A stretch of DNA of 64,000 bases, taken from positions 1-64,000 of the forward strand of contig NZ_BSDY01000005.1 of assembly GCF_027925155.1 (NCBI RefSeq). Reading direction: 5' to 3'. The first letter of the stretch is position 1. Each line of letters opens with the position of its first letter. The stretch comes from Propionigenium maris DSM 9537 (GTDB lineage: Bacteria; Fusobacteriota; Fusobacteriia; Fusobacteriales; Fusobacteriaceae). Shown here piece by piece: positions 23,558 through 33,196 of the stretch. Position numbers and translations under genes: made by a program. The notes beneath the pieces were generated by a model. That model made no database searches and had not been told where the DNA came from. It saw only the letters and a list, made by a program, of their open reading frames with translations.

Positions 23558-24439
23558 TTGAAGAAAAAAGATTTGAATATGGGTTACTGTGGTCTGGCCC
23601 TTGGACTCACAGGAGCCTTTAATATACTTAAGTATCTGGGAGGGGCGGCTCAGGCCTTAGAGGTAGTCCTTCTGGGGTCGGCACTTCTCCTTTTAGGATT
23701 ATTTGCTGTAGAGGTCTGTAAAAACCGAGAGAATATCCTGGAGGCGGGGGATAAAACTCTCAGTCTTCTACCCACTGCCTTTATGGCCCTGGCCAATATC
23801 TCGGCCCACATGGAGATGGAAAAAGTGTGGCTTCTCCTTGTGGGGATCCACCTCTTCTATGGGGTATTCTTTTACAGGTGGGTTTTATTCAGGGGAGCCC
23901 CCCTTGTGTCCTACTATATTCCCCTTGTGGGGATAGCTGTGAATATACCAGCTGCCCACCACCTTCAGATGGATATGCTGGGAAGGTTTCTTTTAGTCTA
24001 TGGGGGAGCAGGCTACCTTGCGATTACCTGGAGGCTCCTTCTTTACTGGAGGAGATTTAGGGAATCCAACCCCCTTCCCCTCATGGCTATACTCTGTGCT
24101 CCCCTTGCTCTGTGGATTCAGGGAGGGATGATATACCTGGAGGTTTCTGTGCTGATCAAGGTAGGTCTTTTTATTAGTCTGCTAACCACCCTGAGTGTGT
24201 ATCTCCTGCTTCCCGCGATCCTTGTGGGGAGTTCGCCTACTGTCTGGGCACCTCTAACCTTTCCAACCTCTGCTGCAGCCCTTGCCCACCTCAAGGGAGG
24301 AATCTTCCTGGGGAGTTCAAGACTTGAGGCCCTGGGGTACTGTGAAGTTGTCCTCTCCCTTGGGATACTCCTTCTGGCAGCTGGAGGGACTCTGGTATCT
24401 ATCCTGAAAAAGCAAGAATGTGAGGAGGGGGTTATTTAA
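23558..24439 (+). CDS. Polytopic membrane protein, probably TDT/SLAC1-like transporter
   Basis: The 293-residue protein has about ten hydrophobic segments, starting NMGYCGLALGLTGAFNILKYLG. The pattern and length resemble the TehA/SLAC1 family (tellurite-resistance and dicarboxylate or anion channels), including YYIPLVGIAVNIPAA and FPTSAAALA-type stretches. The specificity cannot be told. It stands alone, divergent from the lipoprotein operon. A generic unknown permease is the alternative. Confidence 0.55.
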   Translation: MKKKDLNMGYCGLALGLTGAFNILKYLGGAAQALEVVLLGSALLLLGLFAVEVCKNRENILEAGDKTLSLLPTAFMALANISAHMEMEKVWLLLVGIHLFYGVFFYRWVLFRGAPLVSYYIPLVGIAVNIPAAHHLQMDMLGRFLLVYGGAGYLAITWRLLLYWRRFRESNPLPLMAILCAPLALWIQGGMIYLEVSVLIKVGLFISLLTTLSVYLLLPAILVGSSPTVWAPLTFPTSAAALAHLKGGIFLGSSRLEALGYCEVVLSLGILLLAAGGTLVSILKKQECEEGVI

Positions 24440-24632
24440 GGAGTTCAGGTGTTTTTTTAAAAATTAGGTCCAGGTGAGATCCTATAGTTTTTTAGGTATA
24501 GAACAAGGTTTTTTCCGACAGAGATGACCATACTTAGTTCGCTTGTGGGACAGATTTCAGATACAGAAAAAGGGTACAGAAACTCTACATTCCAGTGCTA
24601 TTTTCCTAGAAAGATAAAAGTGAGGAAAACCT
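24440..24632. other. Intergenic stretch before the rimP promoter
   Basis: About 190 bases with no convincing open frame, hairpin terminator or known RNA motif. The rest of the gap to rimP holds the promoter and leader hairpin listed next. Confidence 0.6.
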
Positions 24633-24661
24633 TTGCTTTTTATAGGGGGATATGATATAAT
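24633..24661 (+). promoter_or_regulatory. Sigma70-type promoter of the rimP-nusA-infB operon
   Basis: TTGCTT and TATAAT are separated by exactly 17 bases. The start point would be near 24668, giving a leader of about 80 bases. Confidence 0.85.
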
Positions 24662-24694
24662 TCAGTTAGATAATACATATATAGAACACGAACA

Positions 24695-24716
24695 AGAGTG
24701 GGTTTGAGCCCACTCT
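24695..24716 (+). promoter_or_regulatory. rimP leader hairpin
   Basis: AGAGTGGG-tttgag-CCCACTCT followed by TTCTTTC forms a terminator-like hairpin 30 bases before rimP. Its place and form match the rimP-leader RNA element known from many bacteria, thought to attenuate the nusA operon. Confidence 0.75.
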
Positions 24717-24746
24717 TTCTTTCGTAATCTTGGAAAGAGAGGTGAA

Positions 24747-25226
24747 ATGATGCAAAGAGAAGCAAAGGCAGCTCTTTTAGAAAGAGTAGAGAAATTAGTT
24801 CTTCCAGTAACTCAGGAATTAGGACTTGAACTAGTGGATATCGAATATCTTCAAGATGGTGGATATTGGTATCTAAGAGTTTATGTGGAGAAGGAAGATG
24901 AAGATATAAGCCTTGATGACTGTGCAAAAGTAAGTAACAGAATAGATGAGGATGTAGATACTTTAATCGAGGAGAAGTTCTTCCTAGAGGTTTCCTCTCC
25001 AGGTGTGGAAAGACCCCTGAAGAAGGAGAGTGACTACACAAGATTCACTGGACAAAAAGCAAGACTTATCTTAAAACACAAGATGGAAGATTCAAGAAAC
25101 TGGACTGGAGTCATTGAAAGATATGAGGACAGCATTATTTATCTGGATGTGGAAGACAAAGTGTTAGAGATCCCTTATTCAGAGGTTAAGAAAGCCAATC
25201 TTGTATTTGAATTTGAGGATTTTTAA
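24747..25226 (+). CDS. rimP: Ribosome maturation factor RimP
   Basis: RimP helps assemble the 30S subunit. The 159-residue protein contains GLELVDIEYLQDGGYWYLRVYVEKE and DDCAKVSNRIDEDVD, and the family hallmark VSSPGVERPLKKESDYTRFTG near residue 86. It is first in the rimP-nusA-ylxR-infB-rbfA-recJ cluster, the usual bacterial order, and lies 19 bases before nusA. Confidence 0.96.
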   Translation: MMQREAKAALLERVEKLVLPVTQELGLELVDIEYLQDGGYWYLRVYVEKEDEDISLDDCAKVSNRIDEDVDTLIEEKFFLEVSSPGVERPLKKESDYTRFTGQKARLILKHKMEDSRNWTGVIERYEDSIIYLDVEDKVLEIPYSEVKKANLVFEFEDF

Positions 25227-25245
25227 ATTTTAGGAGGTAACTGGA

Positions 25246-26373
25246 ATGAATAAAAAGGACGCTAAGATCTTCCTTGATGCTCTAACTGAATTAGAGAAGG
25301 AGAAGGGGATAAGCAAAGAGAGTCTCCTTGAAACTGTAGAGCAGGCGCTACTGGCTGCATACAAGAAGCACTATGGTGACGAAGAAAATAATGTAAAAGT
25401 TATAATAAATAGAGACACTGGAAACGTAGAGGTGTTCGAGGTTAAGACTGTAGTAACTCAGGAAGACCTTTACGACCCTGCAGTGGAGATCATCCTTGAG
25501 GACGCTCTAGAGCTTAAGAAGAGAGCTAAGCTTGGAGATGTTATGGAGATCCCTGTAAAGTGTGAGGAGTTCAGAAGAAACGCTATCCAAAACGGTAAGC
25601 AGATTGTAATTCAGAAGGTAAGAGAAGCTGAAAGACAAAATGTATATGATAAATTTAAGTGCAGAGAGGATGACATCATAAACGGTATCATCAGAAGAAT
25701 CGATGACAGAAGAAACATCTTCATCGAGTTTGACGGAATTGAAGCTATGCTTCCTATTACTGAGCAGTCTCCAGCTGACCTTTACAGAATCGGTGACAGA
25801 CTTAAGGTGTATGTTGTAGAGGTAGAGAAGACTTCTAGATTCCCTAAGATCCTTATCTCTAGAAAGCACGACGGACTTCTTAGAAAGTTATTCGAACTTG
25901 AGGTTCCTGAGATTGAAGAGGGTACAATCGAGCTAAAGGCTGTATCCAGAGAAGCTGGTTCAAGAGCGAAGGTTGCAGTATACTCGCCTAACCCTGAAGT
26001 GGATACTGTAGGAGCTTGTATCGGTCAGAGAGGACTTAGAATCAAGAACGTTGTAAATGAGCTAAACGGTGAGAAGATCGACATCGTAGAGTGGAAGGAA
26101 GCTAAGGAGGAGTTTGTTTCGGCAGCTCTTAGCCCAGCAAGAGTTACAAGTGTTGAGCTTCTAGAGGACGAGGTAACTGCAAGAGTAATCGTAGATAACT
26201 CACAGCTTTCCCTTGCTATCGGTAAAAACGGTCAGAACGCAAGACTTGCTGCAAAGCTTACTGGAATGAGAGTAGATATCAAAACAATCGAGGCAGCAGC
26301 AGCTGAGGCAGAGGCTATGGAAGCAGAAGCAGAAGCGGCTGAAGCAGTGGAGGCTCCAGTAGATGGAGAATAA
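25246..26373 (+). CDS. nusA: Transcription termination/antitermination factor NusA
   Basis: The 375-residue NusA has an N-terminal RNA-polymerase-binding domain, an S1 domain (INGIIRRIDDRRNIFIEFDG near 148) and two KH domains (VGACIGQRGLRIKNVVNEL and VDNSQLSLAIGKNGQNARLA). It lacks the C-terminal acidic repeats of E. coli NusA. Instead it ends in an Ala/Glu-rich tail (from about residue 350), whose role is unknown. Codon use is strongly biased, as expected for an abundant protein. Confidence 0.97.
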   Translation: MNKKDAKIFLDALTELEKEKGISKESLLETVEQALLAAYKKHYGDEENNVKVIINRDTGNVEVFEVKTVVTQEDLYDPAVEIILEDALELKKRAKLGDVMEIPVKCEEFRRNAIQNGKQIVIQKVREAERQNVYDKFKCREDDIINGIIRRIDDRRNIFIEFDGIEAMLPITEQSPADLYRIGDRLKVYVVEVEKTSRFPKILISRKHDGLLRKLFELEVPEIEEGTIELKAVSREAGSRAKVAVYSPNPEVDTVGACIGQRGLRIKNVVNELNGEKIDIVEWKEAKEEFVSAALSPARVTSVELLEDEVTARVIVDNSQLSLAIGKNGQNARLAAKLTGMRVDIKTIEAAAAEAEAMEAEAEAAEAVEAPVDGE

Positions 26374-26881
26374 AACTGAAAGAACCTGTATAGTATGTAG
26401 AGAGAAGAATGAGAAGAAAAATCTCTTCAGAATAGCTAAGAGGGGTTCTAAATATGTATATGACAGGGAGCAAAAGATGCAGACCAGGGGAGCATATATA
26501 TGCAAAACCCATGAGTGTGTAAAGCGTCTGTCCAAGCATAGAAAATACAATATGGATATAGCAGAGCTTAGCAGGATGCTTGAGGACCTTAAAAAGGGAG
26601 CCAAGGACTACCTTGGAATCCTAAGGGCTATGAAGACATCTGAGTTTCTGAGCTTTGGTATGAACATGGTGTTTGAGGATATAGAGAAGGTTCACTTTAT
26701 CATTATAGCTGAGGATATCAGCGACAAAAATGATAAGAAGATAATCTCCAAAGCAAAGGAGATGGGGATAAGCTATGTTCACTCTGGAAGCAAGAGCCAG
26801 TTAGGTGACATCTTCGGAAAAGCAGAAGTAACTGTGGTTGGAGTGAAAAATAAGAAAGTAGCACGTGGGCTCATAGAGTAG
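26363..26881 (+). CDS. YlxR (RnpM)-L7Ae fusion RNA-binding protein
   Basis: The 172-residue protein joins two small RNA-binding modules that are separate genes in Bacillus. The N-terminal YlxR/RnpM domain (TERTCIVCREKNEKKNLFRIA, then RGAYICKTHECV) carries the conserved cysteines. After residue 80 comes an L7Ae/YlxQ-like domain (MKTSEFLSFGMNMVFEDIEK, GSKSQLGDIFGKAEVTVVGV). YlxR modulates RNase P in Bacillus; L7Ae-type domains bind kink-turns. The start overlaps the nusA end by 11 bases. The fusion is seen directly in one uninterrupted frame. Confidence 0.88.
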   Translation: MENKTERTCIVCREKNEKKNLFRIAKRGSKYVYDREQKMQTRGAYICKTHECVKRLSKHRKYNMDIAELSRMLEDLKKGAKDYLGILRAMKTSEFLSFGMNMVFEDIEKVHFIIIAEDISDKNDKKIISKAKEMGISYVHSGSKSQLGDIFGKAEVTVVGVKNKKVARGLIE

Positions 26882-26901
26882 GCGTACTAGGAGGTGTTAG
26901 T

Positions 26902-29007
26902 GTGAAAAAAAGAGTACATGAAGTAGCAAAAGAATATAATATGTCTAACAAGGATTTTCTAGATCTAGTGCACGAACTGGGAATAGATGCAAACTCACAT
27001 CTTTGTGGATTAGAGGACAGCGACATCGAGAGAATTGCAAAGCACTTAGGGACGGAAGAGGATTCTTCTGGGGATAAGAAAAAGAAGAAGAAAAAGAAGA
27101 GATCTAAGGGTGCTAAGGAATCTAAGAAGGAAACTTCTAAGGAGACTAAGGAGAAGACTTCCCACAAGAAGAAGAAGGGAAGAAGATCTGACTTTATTGT
27201 AAACAAAGCAGAGGAAGTAGAGGAAGTAGTAATCGAGGAAGATGGATTAAAGGTAATCAAGCTTGCTGGAGAGATTACTCTTGGAGACTTCGCAACTAAG
27301 CTGAAGATCTCATCTACTGAGCTTATCAAGAAGCTATTCCTTAAGGGACAGATGCTAACTATAAACAGCACTCTTCCTATGGAGATCGCAGAGGAGATTG
27401 CAGAGGAGTACGACGCAATCATCGAGATAGAGGAACCAGAAGAGTTAGAATTTGGAGAGAAGTTTGCCCTTGAGATAGAGGACAAGGAAGAGGAGCTACA
27501 GGAAAGACCACCTGTAATCACTATCATGGGACACGTTGACCACGGAAAGACTTCCCTTCTAGATGCAATCAGAGCTGCAAACGTAGCTGACGGAGAGGCT
27601 GGAGGAATCACTCAGAAGATTGGTGCCTACCAGATCACTAAGAATGGACAGAAGATCACATTCGTAGATACTCCAGGTCACGAAGCCTTCACTGACATGA
27701 GAGCAAGAGGAGCGCAGGTAACTGACATTGCAATCCTTGTAGTAGCAGCAGACGACGGTGTAATGCCACAGACTGTAGAGGCACTAGCTCACGCGAAATC
27801 AGCTAATGTACCTATCATCATCGCAGTAAACAAGATCGATAAGCCAGAAGCTGACCCAAGCAGAGTAAAGAATGAGCTTATGGAGCACGGAATCGTTCCT
27901 GTAGAATGGGGAGGAGACGTAGAGTTCGTAGAGGTTTCTGCTAAGCAGAGAATCAACCTAGACGGTCTACTAGAGACTATCCTTCTTACTTCTGAGATCC
28001 TTGAGCTTAGAGCTAACCCTAAGAAGAGAGCTAAGGGTATCGTACTAGAGTCTAGACTAGATCCTAAGGTAGGACCTATCGCTGACGTACTTATCCAAGA
28101 GGGAGAGCTAAAGGTAGGAGACATCATCGTAGCTGGAGAAGCTAACGGTAGAGTAAGAGCCCTAATCAACGATAAGGGAGACAGAGTAGATAATATCGGA
28201 CTATCTCAGCCAACTGAGATAATCGGATTCAACGCTGTACCAGGAGCTGGAGACGTAGTATATGTAATCCAGAACGAGCAGCACGCAAAGAGAATCGTAG
28301 AGGAGATGGCTAGAGAGAGAAAGATGGCTACAACAGCTAAGAAGTCTATCACTCTAGAATCACTATCTCAGACTCTTGAGGAAGCAGCAATTAAGGAGCT
28401 TAACATCATCCTTAGAGCAGACTCAAAGGGATCTGTAGAGGCTCTTAAGGACTCTCTAAACAAGATCTCAACAGATGAGGTAGCAGTAAACATCATCCAG
28501 GCGGCATCTGGAGCTATCACTGAGTCAGACGTAAGACTTGCTGAGGTATCAAATGCCATCATCATCGGATTCCACGTAAGACCTACAACTAAAGCCCTTA
28601 AGGATGCAGAAGCAGCAGGAGTAGAGATCAGAACATCTTCTATCATCTACCACATCACTGAGGATATCGAGAAGGCACTTACTGGAATGCTTGAGCCTGA
28701 GTTCAAGGAGATCTACCTTGGAAGAATCGAGATCAAGAAGGTGTTCAACATCACTGGATTCGGTAAAGTTGCTGGATGTTTCGTAGTAGATGGAAAGGTT
28801 AAGAATGACTCTAACATCAGACTACTTAGAAACGGAGTAGTAGTATATGAAGGTGCACTGAGCACTCTTAAGAGATATAAGGACGATGCTAAGGAAGTTG
28901 TAGCAGGTCAAGAGTGTGGACTTGGAATTAAGAACTTCAACGATATCAAAGAGGGAGATATCGTAGAGGCATTTGACGTTCAAGAAATAAAGAGAACACT
29001 TAGATAA
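26902..29007 (+). CDS. infB: Translation initiation factor IF-2
   Basis: IF-2 brings fMet-tRNA to the 30S subunit and hydrolyses GTP on subunit joining. The 701-residue protein starts with an IF2N domain (VHEVAKEYNMSNKDFLDLV). A Lys-rich linker (about residues 55-95, including a run of lysines) and a second IF2N domain follow. The G domain has GHVDHGKTSLLDAIR near 213, DTPGHEAF and NKID, and domains II-IV complete the protein. It is shorter at the N-terminus than E. coli IF-2. Extreme codon bias (ATC, CTA/CTT, AGA) indicates high expression. Confidence 0.98.
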   Translation: MKKRVHEVAKEYNMSNKDFLDLVHELGIDANSHLCGLEDSDIERIAKHLGTEEDSSGDKKKKKKKKRSKGAKESKKETSKETKEKTSHKKKKGRRSDFIVNKAEEVEEVVIEEDGLKVIKLAGEITLGDFATKLKISSTELIKKLFLKGQMLTINSTLPMEIAEEIAEEYDAIIEIEEPEELEFGEKFALEIEDKEEELQERPPVITIMGHVDHGKTSLLDAIRAANVADGEAGGITQKIGAYQITKNGQKITFVDTPGHEAFTDMRARGAQVTDIAILVVAADDGVMPQTVEALAHAKSANVPIIIAVNKIDKPEADPSRVKNELMEHGIVPVEWGGDVEFVEVSAKQRINLDGLLETILLTSEILELRANPKKRAKGIVLESRLDPKVGPIADVLIQEGELKVGDIIVAGEANGRVRALINDKGDRVDNIGLSQPTEIIGFNAVPGAGDVVYVIQNEQHAKRIVEEMARERKMATTAKKSITLESLSQTLEEAAIKELNIILRADSKGSVEALKDSLNKISTDEVAVNIIQAASGAITESDVRLAEVSNAIIIGFHVRPTTKALKDAEAAGVEIRTSSIIYHITEDIEKALTGMLEPEFKEIYLGRIEIKKVFNITGFGKVAGCFVVDGKVKNDSNIRLLRNGVVVYEGALSTLKRYKDDAKEVVAGQECGLGIKNFNDIKEGDIVEAFDVQEIKRTLR

Positions 29008-29074
29008 TTGGAACTTGGCAGGGAGGGTTCCTCCCGCCAAACCTTAAATTCTAGTAGAAAGTGAGTGTGATAAC

Positions 29075-29428
29075 ATGAGAAAACAGAGACTTGGAGCTAT
29101 AGAAAAAGAGATATCTAAGATCATATCACAGGTACTTTTTGAGGAGATCAAGAACACTAAGATAAAAGGAATGCTTTCTGTAACTCACGTTAGGGTAACC
29201 CCTGATTCGAAGTTTGCAGATGTAAGCTTTAGTGCTCTTCCAGTACCTGGAAAAGAAACAAACAAAGAGCTAATCCTAGAAGGACTTAATGAAGTAAAAG
29301 GTTACTTCAGAAAAAGGATTTCAGAGGAGCTTGGTCTAAGATACACTCCTGAGATCAGAGTAAAGCTAGATGACAGTATAGAGCATGCAGTTAATATCTC
29401 AAAGATACTTGATGAAGTAAAGAGATAG
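29075..29428 (+). CDS. rbfA: Ribosome-binding factor RbfA
   Basis: RbfA is a 30S maturation factor with a KH-like fold. The 117-residue protein has RLGAIEKEISKIISQVLFEEIKNT, the VTHVRVTPDSKFADVSFS strand and RKRISEELGLRYTPEIRVKLDDS, all typical. It follows infB in the conserved cluster and its stop overlaps the recJ start region. Confidence 0.96.
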   Translation: MRKQRLGAIEKEISKIISQVLFEEIKNTKIKGMLSVTHVRVTPDSKFADVSFSALPVPGKETNKELILEGLNEVKGYFRKRISEELGLRYTPEIRVKLDDSIEHAVNISKILDEVKR

Positions 29429-31155
29429 TGATTGGTATGCGGTGGGAATACAGTGAACTGACCAACGACCTTGTTAAGAAAAGAATGGGAGAGTGGGGAT
29501 TTTCTGAGAGTCTCACTAGGCTTCTATTGAATAGGGGAGTAGATACAAAGGAAAAGATAGAGGAGTTCATAGAACCGCATGTGCAAAAATTTAGGGATCC
29601 CTTTGAATTTGAGAGAATGGATGAAGTTGTAGAGAAGATCTGTTCCCTCAGAGACAGAGGAGAAAAACTGTATATATATGGAGATTATGATGTAGACGGC
29701 ATCACCGCTGCAGCCTTCCTGGTTCACGTATTCAAGGAGATAGGAATAGATGTGGACTACTACATCCCCAACAGGATGGAGGAGGGTTATGGCCTAGATG
29801 AAAAGGCCATCAACTATATTCATAAAAGGGGCGGTAAGCTTATTATCACAGTGGACACAGGGGTTAACTCTGTGGAAGAGGTGGAGTATGCCAAGAACCT
29901 GGGAATAGATGTGGTGATAACGGACCATCATAAGATAGTAAAGGAAGAAGGGGATGAGAAGCTCCTTATAATTAATCCCAAGCTAAGCGACAGATATACA
30001 TTTAAATACCTGGCCGGAGCCGGAGTAGCTCTAAAAGTAGCTCAGGCAGTATATATGGAACTTGATATCCCTTTGGAGAAGCTCTATGAATACATAGATA
30101 TTGTTATGATAGGGACTGTAGCTGATGTAGTACCTATGACAGATGAAAACAGAATCATTATAAAAAAAGGGCTGGAAGTAATTAAAAATACCCGTGTTAA
30201 GGGACTCACTTACCTTCTAAAGTACCTGAAGCTTCAGAATAAGGATATCAACACTACAGATGTAAGCTTCTTTATCTCACCTCTGCTAAACTCCCTAGGG
30301 AGGATAGGAGTGTCCAAGGTGGGAGCAGACTTTTTTATTGGAGAGGACGACTTTGAGATATACAATATTATCGAGGAGATGAAGAAATCCAATAAAAAGA
30401 GAAGAGAGCTAGAGAGAAGTATCTTTAGTGAGATAGACGGTGAGATTCAGAGAAGGAAGGACAAGGAGTTTAAGTATCTTTTCCTGAGATCCGACAGGTG
30501 GCATCCTGGAGTGATCGGTGTGGTATCATCTAGGCTTGCCATGAAATACAATGTTCCAGTGGTGCTCATAGCCCTCAGGGACGGAGTAGGAAAGGCATCC
30601 TGCAGGAGCATAGAGGGGATAAATATCTTCAATATCCTAAAGGATATGGGGGATAAACTCCTGAGATTTGGAGGTCATGATCTGGCTTCTGGATTTATTG
30701 CCAAGATAGATATGCTAGATGAGATCGAGGAGAAACTCAAGCACAGTATAAATAAAACCGGCAGAAAAAAAGAGGAAAAAGTACTAAGAATAGACGGGAA
30801 ATTTTCCATTGAAGATATAGATGAGGTTCTTTTGAGGGACCTGGACAACATCTCGCCATATGGCCTTGGAAATGAGCATCCCCTCTTCATCGATGAGGCA
30901 CTCTCCTTTGAGAACCTCAAGAAGTTTGGTGTGGAAAACAGGCACTTTAAAACCTTTATTCGAAAGGGTGGAAAGAGGTACTCAGCAGTAGCCTTTGACC
31001 TGGCCCACAAGATAGATGAGTTTGGATATGCTCTCCAAAAATTTGATGTTGTATATCATCCTGAAAAAGTTTATTATAGAGGGGAAGAAATTCTTCAGAT
31101 CAGGATTAAAGACTTTAAAGTAAAAGACGATTTTTACAATATTTTTACTAAATAA
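29428..31155 (+). CDS. recJ: Single-stranded-DNA-specific exonuclease RecJ
   Basis: RecJ is a 5'-3' single-strand exonuclease for recombination and mismatch repair. The 575-residue protein carries the DHH-phosphoesterase motifs: IYGDYDVDGITAAAFL near residue 84, VITDHH near 168, GTVADVVPM near 228 and a DHHA1 motif GGHDLASGF near 415, all metal-binding. The start is a GTG that shares a base with the rbfA stop; ATG 29437 is an alternative. It ends the rimP-to-recJ cluster. Confidence 0.95.
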   Translation: MIGMRWEYSELTNDLVKKRMGEWGFSESLTRLLLNRGVDTKEKIEEFIEPHVQKFRDPFEFERMDEVVEKICSLRDRGEKLYIYGDYDVDGITAAAFLVHVFKEIGIDVDYYIPNRMEEGYGLDEKAINYIHKRGGKLIITVDTGVNSVEEVEYAKNLGIDVVITDHHKIVKEEGDEKLLIINPKLSDRYTFKYLAGAGVALKVAQAVYMELDIPLEKLYEYIDIVMIGTVADVVPMTDENRIIIKKGLEVIKNTRVKGLTYLLKYLKLQNKDINTTDVSFFISPLLNSLGRIGVSKVGADFFIGEDDFEIYNIIEEMKKSNKKRRELERSIFSEIDGEIQRRKDKEFKYLFLRSDRWHPGVIGVVSSRLAMKYNVPVVLIALRDGVGKASCRSIEGINIFNILKDMGDKLLRFGGHDLASGFIAKIDMLDEIEEKLKHSINKTGRKKEEKVLRIDGKFSIEDIDEVLLRDLDNISPYGLGNEHPLFIDEALSFENLKKFGVENRHFKTFIRKGGKRYSAVAFDLAHKIDEFGYALQKFDVVYHPEKVYYRGEEILQIRIKDFKVKDDFYNIFTK

Positions 31156-31170
31156 TCAAGGAGGAAACAA

Positions 31171-32460
31171 ATGAACTACGAAGTTAAAAAACTTGACAAC
31201 TCAGTTGTTGAGATTACTCTAAAGCTTGAAGGAGCAGAAGTAAAGGGATACAAGAAGGAAGTACTAGCAAAGCTAGCTGAAAAGGTAGAAGTTCCAGGAT
31301 TCAGAAAGGGACACGCTCCAGCATCAGCTATCGAAGCTCAGTTCGAGGGAGTAATCAAGGAAGAGATAACTGAAAAGGTTCTACACGCAAACTACGAGAC
31401 TATCATCTCTGAGAACAACCTTAAGCCAGTAAACTACATCATGCCTAAGTCAGTAACTCTAGAGGGAGACAAGTACGAAGCAGTATTCACTGTAGATGTA
31501 TACCCTGAGTTTGAGCTAGGAACTTACAAGGGACTAGAAGCAGAGAAGGAAACTTTCGAGCTAACTGAGGACGCTGTAGAGGCTGAGATCAAGGCTATGC
31601 TTGAGAGAGGAGCAAAGCTAGAGGACGCTGAAGAGGGATACGCAGCTCAGATGGGAGATACTGTAGATCTTGCATTTGAAGGATTTGTTGACGGAGTAGC
31701 ATTCGAAGGTGGAAAGGCTGACTCACACACTCTAAAGCTTGGATCTAAGATGTTCATCGATACATTTGAGGAGCAGCTTGTAGGATACACTACAGGACAA
31801 GAGGGAGAAGTAGAAGTTAACTTCCCAGCTGAGTACCACGCAGAGAACCTTGCAGGAAAGCCAGCTACATTCAAGGTAAAGATCAACGCTATCAAGAAGA
31901 GTTCAACTCCAGAGCTTAACGAAGAGTTCGCTAAGGAGCAAGGATTTGAGTCTGTAGAGGACCTAAGAGCTAAGAAGTCTGACGAGATCAAAGCAAGAGA
32001 GGAAGCTAGAATCGCTAACGAGTACAGAGGAAAGCTTCTTCAGCAGGTAGCAGCTAACACAGAGGTATCTATCCCAACTTCTATGATCGACAGAGAAGTA
32101 AAAGCTAGAATCTCTGAGATGGAGCAGCAGCTAAGCCAGCAGGGAATGACTATGGACATGTACATGCAGATGTCTGGAATGACTATGGATAAGATGGCTG
32201 ACCAGATCAAACCAATGGCAGCAAACAAGATAAAGATGGACATCGTACTAGATGCTATCGCAAAGGCTGAGGCTATCGAGGTTACTGAGGAAGAGCTAGC
32301 AACTAAGATGGAAGATGTAGCTAAGATGTATGGAATGGATACAGCTAAGTTAGAGGAAGAGCTTACTAAAGCTGGAAATCTAAACGCATTCAAAGAGAAC
32401 GTAAAGATCGACTCTGTAATGCAGAAAACTGTAGATTTCGTAGTAGCTAACGCTAAGTAA
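31171..32460 (+). CDS. tig: Trigger factor
   Basis: Trigger factor is the ribosome-bound chaperone with peptidyl-prolyl isomerase activity. The 429-residue protein has the ribosome-binding signature VPGFRKGHAPASAIEAQF near residue 41, an FKBP-like middle domain (MGDTVDLAFEGFVDGVAFEGG) and a helical C-terminal domain with a Met-rich stretch (QQGMTMDMYMQMSGMTMDKM). The strongly biased codons match an abundant protein. It is placed before clpP-clpX-lon as in many bacteria. Confidence 0.97.
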   Translation: MNYEVKKLDNSVVEITLKLEGAEVKGYKKEVLAKLAEKVEVPGFRKGHAPASAIEAQFEGVIKEEITEKVLHANYETIISENNLKPVNYIMPKSVTLEGDKYEAVFTVDVYPEFELGTYKGLEAEKETFELTEDAVEAEIKAMLERGAKLEDAEEGYAAQMGDTVDLAFEGFVDGVAFEGGKADSHTLKLGSKMFIDTFEEQLVGYTTGQEGEVEVNFPAEYHAENLAGKPATFKVKINAIKKSSTPELNEEFAKEQGFESVEDLRAKKSDEIKAREEARIANEYRGKLLQQVAANTEVSIPTSMIDREVKARISEMEQQLSQQGMTMDMYMQMSGMTMDKMADQIKPMAANKIKMDIVLDAIAKAEAIEVTEEELATKMEDVAKMYGMDTAKLEEELTKAGNLNAFKENVKIDSVMQKTVDFVVANAK

Positions 32461-32546
32461 TCGTAGAAATCAATAAATTATTATATTCTAGGGGCAGGAG
32501 GTTCTTCTGTCCCTAGATTAGAAATAAAAAGATGAGTAAATGAGTA

Positions 32547-32573
32547 AATAAAGTTAGAGGCTTAACTTTATTT
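32547..32573 (+). terminator. Probable terminator after tig
   Basis: AAATAAAGTTA-gaggct-TAACTTTATTT is a roughly 10-bp AT-rich hairpin with a trailing T-rich stretch. A second, GC-rich inverted repeat (ctaggg...ccctag) lies about 60 bases upstream. Either could separate tig from clpP. Confidence 0.6.
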
Positions 32574-32602
32574 GTTTAATTATTGATCTAAGGAGGCACA
32601 AT

Positions 32603-33178
32603 ATGTTTAATCCAACAGTCATAGAGAATACAGGGAAGGGTGAAAGAGCCTACGATATATATTCCAGACTACTAAAGGATAGAATAATATTTTTAGGAAG
32701 CGAGATAAATGACCAAGTAGCTAACTCAGTGGTAGCTCAGCTGCTGTTTCTAGAAGCAGAGGACCCAGAGAAGGATATAACTATGTATATAAACAGCCCA
32801 GGGGGAGTAATCACTGCAGGGATGGCAATATATGATACTATGAACTATATAAAGCCAGATATACAGACTGTGTGTATAGGTCAGGCAGCTAGTATGGGAG
32901 CATTGCTTCTTACTGCTGGAACTAAGGGGAAGAGATACGCGCTGGAGAACTCCAGAATAATGATCCACCAGCCCCTAGGAGGAGCCAGAGGTCAGGCTAC
33001 AGATATAGCTATCCAGGCCAAGGAAATCCTGAGAATGAAGGAAGCTATGGCTGAGATAATGGCCAGACAGACTGGACAGAGCATTGAAAAAATAATGGAT
33101 GATACTGAAAGAGATAACTTTATGAGTGCAGAGGAAGCTAAGGAATACGGACTCATAGATAAAGTTTTCAGCAAATAG
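32603..33178 (+). CDS. clpP: ATP-dependent Clp protease proteolytic subunit ClpP
   Basis: ClpP is a serine protease that forms the degradation chamber used by ClpX. The 191-residue protein has the catalytic Ser in [11 protein letters not shown], His in [12 protein letters not shown] and Asp in [18 protein letters not shown]. It also has the YINSPGG oxyanion segment. clpX follows 18 bases later. Confidence 0.98.
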   Translation: MFNPTVIENTGKGERAYDIYSRLLKDRIIFLGSEINDQVANSVVAQLLFLEAEDPEKDITMYINSPGGVITAGMAIYDTMNYIKPDIQTVCIGQAASMGALLLTAGTKGKRYALENSRIMIHQPLGGARGQATDIAIQAKEILRMKEAMAEIMARQTGQSIEKIMDDTERDNFMSAEEAKEYGLIDKVFSK

Positions 33179-33196
33179 ACGAGGTGAATAATAGTT

